Shown piece by piece: positions 35,030 to 44,909 of a DNA stretch of 51,602 nt. The notes beneath the pieces were generated by a model, which did not search any database, was not told where the DNA came from, and saw only the letters and a list, made by a program, of their open reading frames with translations. How positions within the stretch are numbered: position 1 is the first letter of the stretch; every line of letters starts with the position of its first letter. Source of the DNA: Virgibacillus senegalensis (GTDB lineage Bacteria > Bacillota > Bacilli > Bacillales > Amphibacillaceae); assembly GCF_000821245.2 (NCBI RefSeq), contig NZ_LN611424.1, positions 244,977-296,578 on the forward strand. The letters run 5' to 3'. The translations under genes were made by a program, and so were the position numbers.

Positions 35030-36346
35030 ATGGAGAAATTAAAAGATGTCATTGGGATAGGAATCGGTCCTTATAATCTGGGATTGGCGGCATTGCTTGA
35101 AAAAGTACCGGAATTGGAAGCCGCTTTTTTTGATGAATCACTGGAGTTTGCATGGCATCCAGGTATGTTGATCGAAGAAATGGATTTACAAGTGCCATTT
35201 TTGGCAGATTTAGTCACGTTCGCAGACCCGACAAGCCATTTCGGTTACTTGAATTTCCTGCATGAGCACAACCGAATGTATCAATTTTATTTCTATAAAA
35301 AGTTCGAAGTTCCCCGTAATGAATATAACGACTACTTGAGGTGGGCAATACAAAAGCTCGATAACCTGCATTTTCGATCACGGGTAGTCGATGTTCTGGA
35401 TCATCAGGACACAGAAAATGCCCATTATGAGGTGGTCGTGGAAGATGTCAACAGCGGAGCCCGCACCAGTCACTATGCACGGCATGTCGTGATGGGGACC
35501 GGAAGCAAACCTTCCGTACCAAATGCGCTGCAAGGGATGCCTTCCGATGATATCGTCCATACGAGCCGTTATTTGGATGAAAAGGAAAACCTGCTGGAAG
35601 CGGAGTGTATTACCGTAGTTGGGTCTGGACAAAGCGCGGCGGAAGTATTTCTTGACCTGTTAAAGGAACAAGAAAGGATCGGCTGTCATTTAGCCCTATT
35701 TACTCGATCTCCCGGGTTGTTCCAATTGGAGCAGGCCAAATTGGGACAGGAATTCTTTTCTCCTGATTATGTGGACTATTTCCATGCCCTGGATTTTGAA
35801 GACCGAAAAAATACGTTAGGCATGCTTGATAAACTTCGGAAAGGTATCGACCCGGATACCTTGAAAGATATTTACAATAAACTTTACCAGAAGTCCCATG
35901 GCGGGCGGAAAATCCCGATTACCATCCAGCCGTTGACGGAGATAAAGGATATTACCAAAAAGGATGGCGTATATCAGTTGACCTGTCATCAATGGCAGCA
36001 GGACAGGACGTTCACCTTCAAAACCGATAAAGTAGTGCTCGCCACTGGTTACAAGCCAGCCATTCCTGATTGGTTTTACGACCGGTTTGCCGACCTTATT
36101 AAATGGGAAGACGACAAGCGTTTCAAGGTGACGAGGGATTACCAGCTTGCCTTTAAGCAGGATAGACCGCACCAATTCTTTACTTTGACCAATTTGGAAC
36201 ATTCTCATGGAGCCGGGGCGACCAACCTTGGGTTGGCCGTTCAGCGTAATGTGCATATTATCAACCGCCTTGCCGGCCGGGAGGTCTATCCGAACCAGCG
36301 AAATACAATATTTCAACAATTCACCATGGACGAGGTTGATTCATAG
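35030..36346 (+). CDS. L-lysine N6- / L-ornithine N5-monooxygenase (siderophore type)
   Basis: 438 residues, class B flavin N-hydroxylase (IucD/PvdA/SidA family). It hydroxylates the side-chain amine of lysine or ornithine, the first step to hydroxamate siderophores. The FAD motif GIGIGPYNLG is at 9-18, a substrate/FAD stretch runs from MDLQVPFLADLVTF to FLHEHNRMYQFY (51-87), the NADPH motif VVGSGQSAAE is at 196-205, and ATGYKPAIPDWF (about 343-354) is the family's C-terminal motif. No siderophore synthetase, acyltransferase or decarboxylase lies next to it. Amine substrate not decidable from sequence. A convergent MFS exporter follows. Confidence 0.9.
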   Translation: MEKLKDVIGIGIGPYNLGLAALLEKVPELEAAFFDESLEFAWHPGMLIEEMDLQVPFLADLVTFADPTSHFGYLNFLHEHNRMYQFYFYKKFEVPRNEYNDYLRWAIQKLDNLHFRSRVVDVLDHQDTENAHYEVVVEDVNSGARTSHYARHVVMGTGSKPSVPNALQGMPSDDIVHTSRYLDEKENLLEAECITVVGSGQSAAEVFLDLLKEQERIGCHLALFTRSPGLFQLEQAKLGQEFFSPDYVDYFHALDFEDRKNTLGMLDKLRKGIDPDTLKDIYNKLYQKSHGGRKIPITIQPLTEIKDITKKDGVYQLTCHQWQQDRTFTFKTDKVVLATGYKPAIPDWFYDRFADLIKWEDDKRFKVTRDYQLAFKQDRPHQFFTLTNLEHSHGAGATNLGLAVQRNVHIINRLAGREVYPNQRNTIFQQFTMDEVDS

Positions 36347-36376
36347 TCTGACCGAGGACTGGTCTGCCATCTAAAT

Positions 36377-36419
36377 AAGAGCTGTCCCATAAGTTTTACA
36401 GTTTTATGGGACAGCTCTT
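36377..36419. terminator. Bidirectional terminator
   Basis: A 16-bp perfect stem (36377-36392 with 36404-36419) and 11-nt loop between the convergent N-hydroxylase and MFS genes. Confidence 0.85.
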
Positions 36420-36435
36420 CATGCATTCCATGAGG

Positions 36436-37623
36436 TCAATGGGAATGGGATTCCCGTTTTGACAAAGCCGGATGGCGATACATGGTGCCGAGCAAAACGA
36501 GCCCGCTCAACACAAGCAAACTGCTAGTGACAAAAAATACCGATGCAAATCCGAAGAAACCGGACAGCATGCCTCCAAGTGCTGGCCCGATCATATTGCC
36601 GAAGAAGCGGATGCTTGTATTGTAACCAAGTACTTCCCCTTGCATGGCAATAGGTGCTTCCTGTCTGATATAAGCAATTCGTACTGGGATGATGCCGCCA
36701 ATTGCCACTCCAAGAAAGAAACGCAGTACAACAAGCTGCCATATGTTCGTTACAAAGGCACCCGGGAAGTAAACAATGCCGGCCATGAATAGTAAAATGA
36801 CGAGAATTTTTATATAACCGAAGCGATCTCCGATTTTCCCCCAATTCCTTGCCATCAATAAGTTGCCGAGACCTGCTGCTGAAAAAGCAATCCCGGAGAA
36901 AAGGGCAATATTTGCAGGCCCGTGCAATTCTGCTACATATAACGATAAGATAGGCTGAATGCTGAAATGGGCTATTTGAACAAACATCGAGACTAGCATG
37001 ACAATCAATAAAACCGGATGCCTGGTGATATGCAGAACGACTTCCTTGCTTGTGTAGGACGTCTTTTTGCCTGCCTCCTCTTCAATCCGCTGTTCTTTAA
37101 TGCCAAATAAAACGAGCAGTGCAGAAATGAGCAAGGCGACCGATATACTTTTGAAGGTAGTGGCAAATCCGAGGGCATCCGCAACGGCGCCGCCGATCAA
37201 TGGTCCCATCAGACTGCCAGTGATGCTGCCGGTTTGTAAGGTACCAAGTACCTTGCCGGCTATGTGCTTCGGTGTTTGGGTAGAAATCAGCGCTTGCGAC
37301 ATGGAAATGAATCCAGTAAATATCCCCATAAATAAACGCAATAGGAATAGCTGCCAGACGGATGTGACAAAGCCCATTGCGAAGACAGATACACACAGAC
37401 CGGCTGCCGAAATAACCAGGATCGGCTTTCGTCCGTACTTGTCGCCGATTTTCCCCCATATTGGTGAAAAGGCAAAAGCGGCAACAAACGTAATGCCAAA
37501 GGTCCATCCCGACCAGTTTTGCACAAATGTATCAGAAAAATTGCCAAGCGTTTCAATGTATAAGGAAATAAAAGGTAGGATCATCGTCATACTGCCTCCG
37601 ATAAAAAAGTTGGCAAACCACAT
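36436..37623 (-). CDS. MFS drug/metabolite exporter (MdtG-like, DHA1 type)
   Basis: At least 395 residues, 12 membrane helices. Motif A GKIGDKYGRKP in the loop after helix 2 and a weaker copy after helix 8 (GKIGDRFGYIK) mark a major facilitator; GSITGSLMGPLIGGAV fits the exporter motif C region. Multidrug exporters such as MdtG are of this kind; siderophore export is possible given its neighbour. The ATG at 37623 has no ribosome site, and the frame stays open upstream to a TGA at 37674-37672 without any ATG, GTG or TTG. An ATT at 37668, 6 bases after AAGAAG, would add a KRNLS-type start. Confidence 0.85.
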   Translation of the reverse strand: MWFANFFIGGSMTMILPFISLYIETLGNFSDTFVQNWSGWTFGITFVAAFAFSPIWGKIGDKYGRKPILVISAAGLCVSVFAMGFVTSVWQLFLLRLFMGIFTGFISMSQALISTQTPKHIAGKVLGTLQTGSITGSLMGPLIGGAVADALGFATTFKSISVALLISALLVLFGIKEQRIEEEAGKKTSYTSKEVVLHITRHPVLLIVMLVSMFVQIAHFSIQPILSLYVAELHGPANIALFSGIAFSAAGLGNLLMARNWGKIGDRFGYIKILVILLFMAGIVYFPGAFVTNIWQLVVLRFFLGVAIGGIIPVRIAYIRQEAPIAMQGEVLGYNTSIRFFGNMIGPALGGMLSGFFGFASVFFVTSSLLVLSGLVLLGTMYRHPALSKRESHSH

Positions 37624-37681
37624 GATGCTCAGGTTACGTTTTGCAATTTTTTCCTGTGTCGTGATAATGGGTCACTTCTTT

Positions 37682-37693
37682 CGAAATATTTCG
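37682..37693. promoter_or_regulatory. 12-bp palindrome upstream of the MFS gene
   Basis: CGAAATATTTCG is a perfect palindrome just before the likely ribosome site of the MFS gene (minus strand). A repressor operator is possible; no regulator gene is adjacent. Confidence 0.35.
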
Positions 37694-37830
37694 TAACACT
37701 AAATATATTAGCCGATTATGGCATAAATAAAAAGGATAATGCATGAAATGGACGCATTCACCATGTCTGATGCCGAATAACGTATAATAGTAGTAATACC
37801 AAACTTTATCGTTAAACGAAGGGGAAAAAT

Positions 37831-39567
37831 ATGAAGGAGATCTTTACATACGCAGCTAAATATAAAGTAGCAGCATTTTTTGCTTTGTTTTTAATGGCAG
37901 TCGAGCTTGTCGTAGAGCTGATACAGCCGTTGATCATGGCGGCGATCATCGATCAAGGCATTGTGGAGCAGGATATGGGGAGGGTTGTCCTTTGGGGAGC
38001 GGTTTTGCTCGGCATGTCCCTGCTTGCCTTTGCAGCGGGTATTCTTAATTCTTTTTTTGCGTCAAAAGTCAGCCAGGGAACGGCTTATGATTTGCGAAAG
38101 GATGTATACGGGCGGATTCAAAGGTTTTCCGTTATGCAAATACAACGATTTGCCACTTCCTCCTTGATTACAAGATTGACCAACGATGTAACGCAAATTC
38201 AGTCATTGATTTTTATGGCGATGAGAATCATGCTGCGCGCTCCTTTGTTTATCATCGGTGGTGTCGTGATGGCTTACACGGTCAACGTCCAGCTTGCGCT
38301 TGTTTTGACTGCTTTTGTACCTGTTTTACTGCTCGTCATGCTTTTGCTGATGACGAAAGGGGTCAAGTTGTTTGGAATCGTCCAGACCAAAATGGACCGC
38401 TTGAATGGAATCATCCAGGAAAATCTGCTCGCCATTCGGCTGGTGAAGGCTTTTTTTCGTGGCTCTTTCGAAACAAACCGGTTCCGCAAAGTAAATCGTT
38501 CTTTGATGGAGACCAACAAACGGGCACTCCAGCTAATGGAGGCGGTCATGCCATTAGTGATGCTTGGAATGAATGCTGGCATTATTGCCATTCTGTGGAT
38601 TGGTTCGGTTCAAATGAACGCAGGCGGTGCACAGCCGGGTGAAATTGTCGCTGTATTAAATTATGCAACGAGAATTCTCGGCTCGTTCGGCGTTTTTTCT
38701 TTCCTATTGATGAATATTTCCCGTGGTAAAGCTTCTGCAGCCAGGATTAAGGAAGTGCTTTTGGAACAGCCGGAGGAACAATCAAAAGGAAGGGACGTAG
38801 AACCAAAACTTTCAGGAGACGTTACTTTTGACAATGTTTCTTTTTATTATCCCGAAGCGAAGCGCGCGACCTTACAGCATGTATCTTTCACTGCTGAATC
38901 TGGAGAGATGGTTGGAATCATCGGAGAAACAGGATCAGGAAAATCGACCTTGGTTCAGTTGATTCCGCGCCTGTTTGCTGTTTCACAAGGAACGGTTTCG
39001 GTCGATGGAAAGCAAATTGACTCCTATGATCGTCAGCAGCTTCGCCAGCAAATTGGAATGGTCCCGCAACAGGCTCATTTGTTTTCCGGGACGATTAGGG
39101 AAAATCTTTTATGGGGAAACGATCAAGCGAACAATGAAGAAATCATCCAGTCAGCAGAAGATGCTTGTATCCATGAATACATTACCAGCCTGCCGCAAGG
39201 GTATGATACGATGATCGGCCAGCGGGGCATCAACCTTTCAGGCGGGCAAAAACAGCGCCTGTCACTGGCTAGAGCGCTGATCCGCAATCCTAAAATCCTG
39301 ATTCTGGACGATAGTACCAGCGCTTTGGACGCGAACACAGAAGCGAAGGTCTTGCAGGCACTTCGCCGACGGTCCTGTACTGTTTTTATCATTGCCTCGA
39401 AAATTAGTTCTTTAAAGGGTGCAGACAAGATTTTACTACTGAAACAGGGGAAACTGGAGGCAGTCGGCCCCCACCGTCAGCTGATGAAGCAAAGCCCTTA
39501 TTACCGTGCTATCTATCGTTCCCAGTCAGAAACGGAGGTGTTCGAGCATGCAAGGACCGATTCGTAA
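37831..39567 (+). CDS. Heterodimeric ABC exporter subunit with degenerate ATP site (YfiB/YheI type)
   Basis: 578 residues: six membrane helices (to about 320) followed by an ATPase domain. Walker A is GETGSGKST (about 367-375), the signature LSGGQKQR is canonical, but Walker B ends ILILDDSTSALD, with Asp where the catalytic Glu is expected, and the switch histidine is replaced (IASKISSL instead of the usual IAHRLS). This is the pattern of the half that forms the non-hydrolysing site, as in TM287 or YfiB. It works with the next gene, whose start overlaps its end. Drugs or lipids are likely cargo. A TATAAT at 37783-37788 may be the -10. Confidence 0.92.
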   Translation: MKEIFTYAAKYKVAAFFALFLMAVELVVELIQPLIMAAIIDQGIVEQDMGRVVLWGAVLLGMSLLAFAAGILNSFFASKVSQGTAYDLRKDVYGRIQRFSVMQIQRFATSSLITRLTNDVTQIQSLIFMAMRIMLRAPLFIIGGVVMAYTVNVQLALVLTAFVPVLLLVMLLLMTKGVKLFGIVQTKMDRLNGIIQENLLAIRLVKAFFRGSFETNRFRKVNRSLMETNKRALQLMEAVMPLVMLGMNAGIIAILWIGSVQMNAGGAQPGEIVAVLNYATRILGSFGVFSFLLMNISRGKASAARIKEVLLEQPEEQSKGRDVEPKLSGDVTFDNVSFYYPEAKRATLQHVSFTAESGEMVGIIGETGSGKSTLVQLIPRLFAVSQGTVSVDGKQIDSYDRQQLRQQIGMVPQQAHLFSGTIRENLLWGNDQANNEEIIQSAEDACIHEYITSLPQGYDTMIGQRGINLSGGQKQRLSLARALIRNPKILILDDSTSALDANTEAKVLQALRRRSCTVFIIASKISSLKGADKILLLKQGKLEAVGPHRQLMKQSPYYRAIYRSQSETEVFEHARTDS

Positions 39568-41374
39568 TCCGTCGGGACAACAGTCTGCCAGGATACCTTC
39601 CAGACATCATCATGGAGCTCCAAGGCAAAAACCGAAAATTAATAACATGAAGCAAACCCTCAAACGGCTATGGAATTATTTGTTTGCCAAAAAAACATTG
39701 TTTTTCCTTGTCCTTATCATGGTGGTGGTTAGTTCTGCTCTTTCCCTTCTTGGCCCGTATCTGTTAGGGGTTACGGTTGACCGTATGATTGTCGATTTTC
39801 GAACCAGTGAGCTCGCGCTTATGCTTCTCTTCCTTGGCGGCATTTTTATTGCCGAGTCTGGATCTGTATGGCTTCAAAACTATTGGATGATCACCATTGC
39901 CCAGGAGACGGTAAAAACCATGCGAAACGACTTATTTCATCATATCCAGAAGCTGCCTCTGTCATTTTTTCAAAAGCGGCAAAGTGGTGAACTGATGAGC
40001 CGTCTGACCAATGATATGGAAAATGTGAGCAGGACCTTGAATTCTTCGGTGATCCAGCTGGCGACGAGCGTGCTTACACTGGCCGGAACCGTAGCGATCA
40101 TGCTTTGGTTAAGTCCGTTGTTGACCCTGCTCACCCTTACGATCGTACCGCTGATGTTTTGGGGAATGAAATGGATTACAAGCAGGACCGGACGTTATTT
40201 TAAAGCACAGCAACAAGATTTAGGGGAAATAAACGGTTTTGTGGAAGAAACGTTGTCCGGCCATCAAATCGTTAAAGCTTTTTCACAGGAGGAGCGGGTG
40301 ATAGCGGTCTTCCATGAAAAAAACGAACGACTTCGGAACTCCGGGTATTGGGCGCAGACTTACTCGGGTTTCATTCCAAAATTGATGAATTCGCTTAACA
40401 ACCTTAGTTTTACGATTATTGTAGGGCTCGGTGCAGTGCTGGCTATAAACGAGATGATTTCAATCGGAATTATCGTCACCTTTGTTACGTATGCCAGGCA
40501 ATTTACCCGGCCGTTGAATGACCTAGCCAACCAGTACAACGTCGTCCTGTCCGCTGTGGCAGGTGCCGAGCGGGTATTCGAAATCATGGATGAAGAACCG
40601 GAACGAGATAATCCTGCAGCAAAGGATATGGTCCGATTTCACGGATTGGTGGAGTTCCAAGCAGTTGATTTTGCCTATCAACAGGAAGAACGGACACTAT
40701 CAGACATTAACTTTCGGGTAGAACCCGGACAGACGATAGCGTTGGTTGGCCCGACTGGAGCCGGTAAAACGACGTTGGTTTCATTGCTTGCCCAGTTTTA
40801 CCAACCGGGCAATGGAAATATTTTACTGGATGGACAGGACGCTTCTAAGATAACGAAAGCGAGTCTGCGTAGTAACATGGGCATTGTCCTTCAGGATTCA
40901 TTCTTATTCGAGACGACCGTCCGAGAAAATATCCGTTATGGCAGGCTAAATGCAACGGATGAAGAGGTCGTGCAGGCTGCCAAAGCTGCTAATGCCGATG
41001 ACTTTATCCGAAAGCTTCCGAAGGGCTATGATACTGTATTGCATGCAGATGGTTCGGGGATCAGCCATGGTCAGCGCCAGCTGCTTTCCATTGCCAGAGT
41101 GATGGTTGCTGATCCGTCTATGTTGATCCTCGATGAAGCGACCAGCAGTATCGATACGATTACCGAGATGAAAATAAATGAGGCATTCCGAGAGCTTATC
41201 AAGGAAAAGACAAGTTTTATCATTGCTCATCGTCTCAATACGGTACAGAACGCCGATATGATTTTTGTGATTCAGTCGGGCAGCATTACAGAGCGTGGAA
41301 CACATGAGGAGCTGCTTAAGCAGAACGGCTATTACGCGTCACTCGTTCAAACGGGTAGTATAAAGGAAAACTAA
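39548..41374 (+). CDS. Heterodimeric ABC exporter subunit with active Walker B (YfiC/YheH type)
   Basis: 608 residues from the ATG at 39548, which has GGAGGTG 6 bases before it and overlaps the upstream gene by 20 bp. It has a basic, Pro/Gln-rich 45-residue N-terminal tail, six helices, then the ATPase: Walker A GPTGAGKTT, Walker B MLILDEATSSID with the catalytic Glu, and the switch His in IAHRLNTV. Its signature is degenerate (ISHGQRQ instead of LSGGQ). Together the two subunits form one working ATP site (this Walker B with the partner's signature) and one degenerate site. Confidence 0.93.
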   Translation: MQGPIRNPSGQQSARIPSRHHHGAPRQKPKINNMKQTLKRLWNYLFAKKTLFFLVLIMVVVSSALSLLGPYLLGVTVDRMIVDFRTSELALMLLFLGGIFIAESGSVWLQNYWMITIAQETVKTMRNDLFHHIQKLPLSFFQKRQSGELMSRLTNDMENVSRTLNSSVIQLATSVLTLAGTVAIMLWLSPLLTLLTLTIVPLMFWGMKWITSRTGRYFKAQQQDLGEINGFVEETLSGHQIVKAFSQEERVIAVFHEKNERLRNSGYWAQTYSGFIPKLMNSLNNLSFTIIVGLGAVLAINEMISIGIIVTFVTYARQFTRPLNDLANQYNVVLSAVAGAERVFEIMDEEPERDNPAAKDMVRFHGLVEFQAVDFAYQQEERTLSDINFRVEPGQTIALVGPTGAGKTTLVSLLAQFYQPGNGNILLDGQDASKITKASLRSNMGIVLQDSFLFETTVRENIRYGRLNATDEEVVQAAKAANADDFIRKLPKGYDTVLHADGSGISHGQRQLLSIARVMVADPSMLILDEATSSIDTITEMKINEAFRELIKEKTSFIIAHRLNTVQNADMIFVIQSGSITERGTHEELLKQNGYYASLVQTGSIKEN

Positions 41375-41531
41375 AAACGCCTTTGTGTGCAAGAAATTGG
41401 CAAAATACATAATTGCGGATGTACCATATTAAAATAACTACTAGTGTACTAATAACGAACCGCCATGCAAAAGCTGGCTCGTGACGTGTTTAACGCCGGA
41501 ACGGCTTATGCTCTGTTGAGGAGGATATACG

Positions 41532-42527
41532 ATGATACGATTAAGTGTATTGGATCAATCCCCGATTCCCCGGGGAGGCTCTGCTAAGGAAGCATTGCAA
41601 AAAACCGTGAAGCTTGCACAACTGACGGAACAGCTCGGTTACCACCGCTTTTGGGTATCGGAACATCATTTGGAAACGCTGGCCCATTCCAGCCCCGAAG
41701 TGTTTCTTCCCCATATTGCTGCGCATACCTCTACGATCCGGTTAGGATCCGGAGGAGTGATGCTCCCGCATTACAGTGCCTACAAAGTGGCGGAGAACTT
41801 CCGGTTGCTCGAAGCGCTTTATCCCGGCAGAATCGACTTAGGTGTAGGCCGGGCCCCAGGAGGAATCCCGATGGCCACGGCAGCTTTGCAGCAAAGCAAA
41901 GGAACAGGGGAAAGCTATCCTCAACAAATAGAAGATCTTGTTCATTATTTATCCGGTTCTTCCAATGAGACCCACCGCTTTCGAGGGTTGAAGGCCATGC
42001 CGGATATTGAGACAGCTCCACAGCTTTGGCTGCTCGGCTCAAGCGGAGGAAGTGCTGGTCTGGCATCAGGCCAGGGGATATCATATGCGTTCGCCCAATT
42101 TATCAGCGGACAGCATGGAGGTTCGGTAGTGAAAAGCTATCAGCGCCGGTTCCGTCCATCAGTGTTACAAAGCGAGCCACAAGCGCTGGCTGCGTTTTTC
42201 TTTGTTTGTTCCGAAACCGACGAAAAAGCCGAATGGCAGGCGAAAAGCATGGATGTGCAAATGCTGAAGATGGCCAGAGGAGAGGCGAGTGATGGTATCC
42301 TTCCTCCGGAAAAAGCGGCGGAGTATGAATTTGCCCCTTATGAACTGCAGCTGGTCCAGGAGAACAGGAAACGAATGCTGGTAGGTTCGCCGGAAACCAT
42401 TCGGAACAAACTGCTGCAACTAAGTGACGAATATGGTACAGAAGAATTCATGCTAGCATCGATGGACTACTACTTTTCCGATAAACAGAAAGGGTATGAG
42501 CTTTTAGCAGAGGCTTTTTTTGATTGA
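41532..42527 (+). CDS. LLM-class (luciferase-like) flavin-dependent oxidoreductase
   Basis: 331 residues, bacterial luciferase-like TIM barrel of the MsnO8/YceB kind: LSVLDQSPIPRGGSAKEAL at the start, FWVSEHHLETLAHSSPEV (about 40-57), RLGSGGVMLPHYSAYKVAENF and PGRIDLGVGRAPGGIPM, where the family binds FMN phosphate. B. subtilis has several (YceB, YtmO, YwcH). The substrate is unknown. GAGGAGGATA precedes the ATG. It stands alone between the ABC exporter and helD. Confidence 0.88.
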   Translation: MIRLSVLDQSPIPRGGSAKEALQKTVKLAQLTEQLGYHRFWVSEHHLETLAHSSPEVFLPHIAAHTSTIRLGSGGVMLPHYSAYKVAENFRLLEALYPGRIDLGVGRAPGGIPMATAALQQSKGTGESYPQQIEDLVHYLSGSSNETHRFRGLKAMPDIETAPQLWLLGSSGGSAGLASGQGISYAFAQFISGQHGGSVVKSYQRRFRPSVLQSEPQALAAFFFVCSETDEKAEWQAKSMDVQMLKMARGEASDGILPPEKAAEYEFAPYELQLVQENRKRMLVGSPETIRNKLLQLSDEYGTEEFMLASMDYYFSDKQKGYELLAEAFFD

Positions 42528-42587
42528 TTACCAAACAGGAATGATGATAGGACAATATTTTATAAATGCCGATAGGAGTGTGGCGGC

Positions 42588-44909
42588 TTGGACGAAAAAG
42601 ACTGGAAACTAGAAAGAGAACGATTGGACGATGTATTGGATGTCATTGACACAACAGCAGAAAAACTCCAGGAGAGAAAAGGCGGCATCAAAGACCGTGT
42701 GCTGGATCTCCGCAAAAACTTTTGGGAAGATGTCACGGTCAATTTGGATGAACCAGATGACGTCATAGAGACACAGGCGAGCCTAAAGCAGCAGGCTGAG
42801 CTGTTATCGGAGCGGGAAAGAAGCCATGGGCAGCTAAGTGAACAATTGAAGACTTTGGACAGGTTAAAAGAGTCTCCTTACTTTGGAAGAATCGATTTTA
42901 AGGAAGATGGCGAACAGGGGCCGGATAACATTTATTTGGGCATTGCCTCGCTGATGGATGAAAACGAAGACGAGTTTCTTGTCTATGATTGGCGTGCTCC
43001 CATCTCAAGCCTTTACTATGACTATCCGCCCGGACCTGCTGAATACGAAACGACCGAAGAGACGGTCAGCGGGGAAATAAAGCTGAAAAGGCAATACATT
43101 ATCCGGAACAGTCAGTTGAAAGGAATGTTTGATACCGGGTTAACCATCGGCGACCACTTACTGCAATCTGTACTCGGCAACAATGCAAACACTCAGATGA
43201 AAAGCATCGTTGCGACGATTCAGAAGGAACAAAACCAGATTATCCGTAATGAAAAAAGTGACCTGCTGATTGTGCAGGGGGTTGCTGGCAGCGGAAAAAC
43301 GTCTGCTGCCTTACAGCGTGTTGCATATTTGCTGTATCGCTATCGGGAAGTGCTATCCGCTGAAAATATGGTGTTATTTTCACCGAATCCGTTGTTTAAC
43401 AGTTATGTATCTACTGTTTTGCCGGAGCTTGGCGAAGAAAACATGCAGCAAACGACTTTCCATGAATATTTGGAAAAGCGACTTGGCAGCCGATTTGATA
43501 TTGAAACACCATTTGCCCAAATGGAATATTACTTAGCTGCCATGGAGGAACCGGCTTATGACGTTCGTGTTTCTGCGATGGCGTTTAAAGCTGGAACACA
43601 ATATAAGCGGTTGATGGACCAGTTTATCGATGCATTGCAAACAGGCGGAATCGAATTCAGAAATGTTGTCTTCCGCGGCAGCACCATTGTCGACAAGCAA
43701 ACCATAGCGGAATATTTTTATGGACTCGATTCGGCCATGAACCTTCCTAATAAAATGGAAGAAACAGCCAAGTGGCTGGTGAACCAAGTGGGCAAGTATG
43801 CCCAAGAACAGCTGCAGGAGGATTGGGTCCTGGAAGAGGGCCAGCTTCTGGAAAAAGAGGATTTCCTTTCGGTATATCAACAATTACAGGAGGAAGACGC
43901 TTCCTCGGATGACCCGTATTATGATTTTGTCCGCGAAGAACAGCTGCTTAGACAAAAAGTGATTGACGATAATTTCGAACCACTGCTTCAAAAGATAAAG
44001 CGACGACGCTTCTTTCATGCCGAAAAAACGTATCAAAAGCTTTTTGACGCAAACATTACAGCTGATGGAGTGACGCTGCCGCAAAATTGGCGAGAAATTT
44101 GCGATCATTCTCTTCGGTTATTGAACCAAAAGAAATTAACCTGGGAAGAGGCAGCTCCCTATTTATACTTTTATAATCGCTTGGTCGGCTTTCAAGTGAA
44201 TCGTTCAATTAGACATTTGTTTATTGATGAAGCCCAGGACTATTCATCGTTTCAGTTTGCCTATTTCAAAGAGGTGTTCCCTCATAGCAGGATGACCTTG
44301 CTCGGGGATTATAACCAGGCGATCTACGCACATGCACTAACGGAAAAAACGCTGGTTTCTCCAGGCATGGAAGTGAATCACGAGCGGATAACGTTGACAA
44401 GAAGCTATCGTTCGACCAGACAGATTGTGGAATTTACCAAATCTTTGATGCCTGGCGGCGATATCATAGAGCCATTCAACCGGGAAGGGGCAAAGCCGAT
44501 TGTGATGGAAGTAAACGATTTGCAGTCTTTGAAACAACAAATCCTACAGCAAATCCATGCCTATTCTGCTGAAAACCATCAAACGATAGCGGTTATTTGT
44601 AAAACGATGGAGGAAAGCAGGCAAGCGTTTCAATTGCTCCAGGAGGAAACGGAAGCAAAGCTGATGGATGAAGAAACATATACCTTCCAGAAAGGATTGC
44701 TGGTGATTCCTGCTTATCTTGCAAAAGGCATCGAGTTTGATGCAGCCATTATTTTCGACGCGTCAGCAGACCGTTATAGTCGGGAGTTGGAACGTAACTT
44801 GCTTTACACAGCCTGTACGAGAGCGATGCATGAATTGGCTGTGTTTTCGATCGGCCCTATGTCCGACTTTTTAAAAAAGGTGCCGGAGGAATTGTACGAA
44901 AGAAGTTAG
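42588..44909 (+). CDS. helD: RNA polymerase-recycling helicase-like ATPase HelD
   Basis: 773 residues, the size of B. subtilis HelD. It pulls stalled RNA polymerase off DNA and helps to recycle it. The N-terminal antiparallel coiled coil (about 1-95, which in the known structure enters the secondary channel) is followed by the family's SPYFGRIDF and DWRAPISSLYYDYPPGPA, Walker A GVAGSGKTSAALQR (231-244), and UvrD-like motifs HLFIDEAQDYSS, LLGDYNQAIYAH, LTRSYRSTRQI and, near the end, AKGIEFDAAII and LLYTACTRAMHEL. Start is TTG with AGGAG 9 bases before. Confidence 0.94.
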   Translation: MDEKDWKLERERLDDVLDVIDTTAEKLQERKGGIKDRVLDLRKNFWEDVTVNLDEPDDVIETQASLKQQAELLSERERSHGQLSEQLKTLDRLKESPYFGRIDFKEDGEQGPDNIYLGIASLMDENEDEFLVYDWRAPISSLYYDYPPGPAEYETTEETVSGEIKLKRQYIIRNSQLKGMFDTGLTIGDHLLQSVLGNNANTQMKSIVATIQKEQNQIIRNEKSDLLIVQGVAGSGKTSAALQRVAYLLYRYREVLSAENMVLFSPNPLFNSYVSTVLPELGEENMQQTTFHEYLEKRLGSRFDIETPFAQMEYYLAAMEEPAYDVRVSAMAFKAGTQYKRLMDQFIDALQTGGIEFRNVVFRGSTIVDKQTIAEYFYGLDSAMNLPNKMEETAKWLVNQVGKYAQEQLQEDWVLEEGQLLEKEDFLSVYQQLQEEDASSDDPYYDFVREEQLLRQKVIDDNFEPLLQKIKRRRFFHAEKTYQKLFDANITADGVTLPQNWREICDHSLRLLNQKKLTWEEAAPYLYFYNRLVGFQVNRSIRHLFIDEAQDYSSFQFAYFKEVFPHSRMTLLGDYNQAIYAHALTEKTLVSPGMEVNHERITLTRSYRSTRQIVEFTKSLMPGGDIIEPFNREGAKPIVMEVNDLQSLKQQILQQIHAYSAENHQTIAVICKTMEESRQAFQLLQEETEAKLMDEETYTFQKGLLVIPAYLAKGIEFDAAIIFDASADRYSRELERNLLYTACTRAMHELAVFSIGPMSDFLKKVPEELYERS

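Noticed and set aside
37757-37788. Promoter of the ABC exporter with TTCACC as -35
   Set aside because: The spacing to TATAAT is 20 bp and the hexamer is poor; only the -10 is credible.
39506-39547. Earlier start for the second ABC exporter subunit
   Set aside because: It lies inside the first subunit gene in another frame without a ribosome site; GGAGGTG fits the ATG at 39548.
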